From contig CAMPDV010000056.1 of NCBI GenBank assembly GCA_946699065.1, positions 620,001-684,000 on the forward strand: a DNA stretch of 64,000 bases. The letters run 5' to 3'. Of this stretch, positions 61,187 through 64,000 are shown piece after piece. A program made the position numbers and the translations under genes. The notes beneath the pieces are model-generated. The model was given only the letters and a program-made list of their open reading frames with translations, ran no database searches and was not told the origin of the DNA. The DNA comes from Loxodes magnus. Lineage: Eukaryota; Ciliophora; Karyorelictea; Loxodida; Loxodidae. Each line of letters begins with the position of its first letter. Positions within the stretch are counted from its first letter, which is position 1.

Positions 61187-61680
61187 TCATGTATCAATGA
61201 TTCTATAGTACTTTTCTTTCACAACTATATCATGACGCTTCTTCATTCTTTAAATCTCTTTTGCTTCGCTAGGAACTATTTTGTTTAATATTCAAATAAT
61301 AAAAAATATCAAATGCTCCATTAGTATGAACACTATTCACTTAGTCTCATTCTAGAACTGGAATTTGTTATCAGTAATACAGATGGTTCACACATTAGTG
61401 AGAGTACCTGTAAATATTATAAATTTTTAAATGTTTTCCCAGATTCCAATATCTTTACATCCATATGGAAATGGTCTTTGTGAGAGTTTTCCGTATTTAT
61501 AAGAATCTACTTTTATTTCTGTAACAACTGCTATATAACCTAATAAAGGAGTTAAAGGCAGACAAGAAGAAAACAAAATAAGGTAACCTAAGCAAATCAT
61601 TAACTCTAGATAATCTCCTTAACCTTCTACCTATTATAGATGAAGTTCTATTTCTAACTTAAATACACTTCTTTAAGACT
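61187..61680 (-). pseudogene. C-terminal fragment of an anoctamin (TMEM16) gene
   Basis: The frame ending at TGA 61187 reads EGQGDYLELMICLGYLILFS, SSCLPLTPLLGYIAVVTEIK, VDSYKYGKLSQRPFPYGCKD then IGIWENI and a final HLIFFIIWILNKIVPSEAKE. This is the last part of anoctamins (the YLE...GY..LF...PL.PL and RRPFP.G.KDIGIW signatures). Full anoctamins have about 600-900 residues and ten TMs; here only about 165 residues are found. No start or further anoctamin sequence was seen in the AT-rich kilobase upstream. So this is either a truncated remnant or the last exon of a gene with a long intron, which would be unusual here. Three TGA-Trp codons and a terminal TGA are intact, so the loss may be recent. 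Convergent with the receptor gene, 111 bp apart. Confidence 0.7.
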
Positions 61681-63371
61681 TCTCTACTTACCTTTATTAA
61701 AGGCTATATAAAATAAAGAGGAAAATGAATTTACAAATTGAAAAATAAATATAAATATAACTGCTATTAATGCTATTTAGCGCATATTTATTAGATATTA
61801 ATAAATTAAAATAAAATCATCAAAATTTAAGTAAATTCCTTTAATTTTAAATTTTTTTTATTACACCTTAAAAGAATCAGATTAACTCTATTTATTATTT
61901 CTTTTACTTCATTTACTATAATATATACTGTCAAATTTTCTAAGTTTTAAACTTCTGAATTTTTAATTTATTTACATAAAATTCTTTAATATGTTTATAT
62001 TTATTGGCTAAAATAACTCTAAAATTTATAACACTTCGCTTATTTAATCATTTTCTATTTTTAATAATTATGGGAAGTTTTACTCTAATATCATAGTCCT
62101 TTGATAATCTAATTAATAATGATTATAGCTCACTTTTATTAAATTTGGTTTAAATATCTAGATTGTTTAAATAATATTCTATATATTATTTCTAGATAAT
62201 TCAATTTCACATGTTATTAATTTTAATAATTTCAGTGGAAAGAATAATTTATTCTTTTTTAATTACTTATAATGTAATTAAATCTTTTATATCATATATT
62301 ATATCATTTCAGACTAAACTAGCACTATCTCAAATAGCTATTTCTAATTTTTATTTTATGTGTATTAGAACTCAGAATTTGTTCAAGTAGATTTAATTTT
62401 GCTTATTTATCCCCTAAATTTACTTTTGTTAGTTCATTAAGTTTTATATTTCTTTGAAGTAAAAATGTAAAAATACTAAAACTGCAAAATAAGTTTTCTT
62501 TTTTAGATTTAATAATTTCAACGATTTAGCAAAATAAAAAAATATTTAGGTTTTTTTGCAGAATATTAAAAAGTTAAGAAATAAGTTACTATATTTTTAT
62601 TTCCTAACTTACTATAAAGTAATACATCATTAACGCTATTTCTTATAAAAGGTTATTTCTCTTAATTTTTAGCCCATTTATACTCAGCATTAATATAAAA
62701 TTTACTTGTTTCAAGTATTGTTTGAAATTACTGGGTTATAATTACCATTTTCTAAATTTTAAATTCCTTCTATTTCAAATTAAGATTATCTTTTTATTAT
62801 TTTCTTTCTGGCATAAGTAACAACTTAGTAAGTCTTAAGAAGGAGATTATTAATAGACAATTTTCTAGATGCTACTCTATTTTTTTCTTATATTAACATC
62901 TTACTAATTTATATGGTATCGATATAGTTTGATATATTTTGGTATATTTAGACAAGTAATGATGCTTAATCATTATAAAATTCAGACAATTGAATATGAA
63001 TATCCATCTAAACTAGCTTAAGGTAAAAGCTTTATTTAAGATTAATTTTATATTAATTTTATCTTTATCAAGAGCTATTTATACAGCATTTGCTAGGAGG
63101 CGTATTTTGATATAATTTAAAATAAATAAAGTCTTACTTAGATTATAAAAGATAAAAGTATATAAGTCATTTTTATATAATATTTCTTACTTTTATTCTT
63201 AATTTTATTGAGAGTCAAGTAATTAGATGAATCAGGGAAAGTACGAGAGCTTGTAAGATAATTTATATGATTAAGTAGATTAATAATTTATTAAGGGCTA
63301 TGCACTAAAAATTAGACATTAACTTAGTATATTAAAGTTATAAAAAAGGTATAAAAATAAAATGTTCTTGA
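61681..63371. other. Gene-free AT-rich stretch
   Basis: Strongly AT-rich with T runs; no coding potential, including no recognisable upstream part of the anoctamin. Confidence 0.5.
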
Positions 63372-64000
63372 TCATCTGAATTTGAACATAGTTTCAAGGT
63401 TTCTTGCTATCTAACTTTCCCATGTATCTCCCATTTATAACAATTTTTCTTTATTGTAAAGTAAAGCAGTATGCTTGGTAGTTGCTATTTCTAAATTAGG
63501 TCCCATAACGATTGCATCTACTGGACAGGCTTCTTAGCAGAATCCACATAAAATACATTTTGTTATGTCAATATCATATCGAGTAGTCTTTCTAGCTCCA
63601 TCGGGTCTTGGCTCTGTTTCGATACTAATTGCTTAGGCAGGACATGTGGATTCGCATAGTTTGCAAGCAATACATCGTTCCTCCCCGGTTGCATAACGTC
63701 TAAGGACATGCTCCCCTCTAAAAATTGGAGAAAGTGGGCCTTTTTCAATAGGATATGCCAAAGTAAATTCAGGCTCTACTCCATGCTATGCAATAGTCAA
63801 CATAATTTTAAACCAATCAGAAAAAAGTAGTTTCCTATGAAATTGTTCAATTATATAATCCCAACAAATTTCTTCATCATATTCATTTACATGTGGAGGC
63901 TTTGAATTCTTTGCGTCTACAAAAAATGACATAAATGGGTTATAATGGGGATGATTTTGATCCAACGGGGCATTCTCATAAGCATATTGCTAGCTTTAAA
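63372..64000 (-). CDS. NDUFS8: NADH dehydrogenase (complex I) 23-kDa Fe-S subunit, 5' partial
   Basis: NDUFS8/Nqo9 carries two [4Fe-4S] clusters (N6a, N6b) that pass electrons to ubiquinone in mitochondrial complex I. Both cluster motifs are intact: [12 protein letters not shown] and CILCGFCQEACP, with family stretches [40 protein letters not shown] and [17 protein letters not shown] around them. The C-terminus NLETMFKFR is followed by TGA at 63372. About 209 residues are visible; the coding frame is open to the right edge, so the mitochondrial targeting end lies outside the window. TAA encodes Gln at invariant positions (CPAQAI, CQEACP). There is about 70 residues of extra N-terminal sequence before the conserved core. 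Confidence 0.97.

Noticed and set aside
1-64000. Standard code, or ciliate code with TAA/TAG=Gln and TGA only as stop
   Set aside because: Conserved Trp columns in the Rab, EI24, both channels and the receptor are TGA, so genes would be cut many times under either code.
1-64000. tRNA genes, rRNA, telomere repeats, transposons, virus-derived elements
   Set aside because: I looked for tRNA B-box-like GGTTCGA strings, telomere-type tandem repeats, and transposase, integrase, reverse transcriptase or capsid motifs, and saw none.

Overview
The window looks like nuclear DNA of a karyorelict-type ciliate (a Loxodes-like genome). It is very AT-rich. With the standard code, or with only TAA/TAG reassigned, nearly every gene breaks into pieces. 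With TAA and TAG read as Gln and TGA read as Trp inside genes, long recognisable proteins appear (Rab GTPase, NDUFS8, IFT38, EI24, LRRC49, SPCS2, NOP53, potassium channels). TGA is also the codon at which almost all of them end. This matches NCBI translation table 27. The closest alternative is the all-three-codons code of the heterotrich Condylostoma (table 28). A few tiny GT-AG introns (16 to 25 nt) can be inferred where frames change. Most genes are a single exon and start in an A-rich AAAATG context. Layout, left to right: 1.7-3.5 kb, an F-box protein (+) converging with EI24 (-). 5.9-6.5 kb, a Rab GTPase (-). 7.6-10 kb, a cyclic-nucleotide-binding K+ channel (+). 12.5-13.6 kb, an orphan coiled-coil protein (+). 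15.3-18.4 kb, a two-TM sensor with TPR-like and von Willebrand A regions (+). 19.3-21.8 kb, two adjacent genes, the second with an RIIa/Dpy30-like segment (+). 22.0-26.0 kb, a Notch-repeat (LNR) ectodomain fused to an OSCA/TMEM63-like membrane domain (+). 27.0-29.0 kb, NOP53 and SPCS2 (+). 29.3-31.7 kb, a second CNBD K+ channel (-). 35.1-38.9 kb, a complete second LNR-OSCA protein (-). 39.2 kb, a small cysteine-rich protein (+). 41.2-55.3 kb, a run of cilium/microtubule-type genes: an LRR coiled-coil protein, LRRC49 (tubulin polyglutamylase complex), IFT38/CLUAP1, a zinc-motif coiled-coil protein and another coiled-coil protein. 57.2-61.1 kb, a large receptor with a periplasmic-binding-like ectodomain. 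61.2-61.7 kb, a C-terminal anoctamin (TMEM16) fragment (-). 63.4 kb to the right edge, complex I subunit NDUFS8 (-, cut at its 5' end by the window edge). Functionally the window mixes housekeeping genes (ribosome biogenesis, ER translocation, vesicle traffic, complex I, ER/autophagy) with many membrane sensors and channels and several ciliary genes. That mix is typical of a large-celled ciliate. Long gene-free stretches between genes are extremely AT-rich. I saw no tRNA or rRNA gene, no telomere repeat, no CRISPR array, no transposase, integrase or reverse transcriptase, and no virus-derived element. The most notable items are the triple stop-codon reassignment with TGA doing double duty, the 16-nt introns, and the pair of LNR-OSCA fusion proteins.
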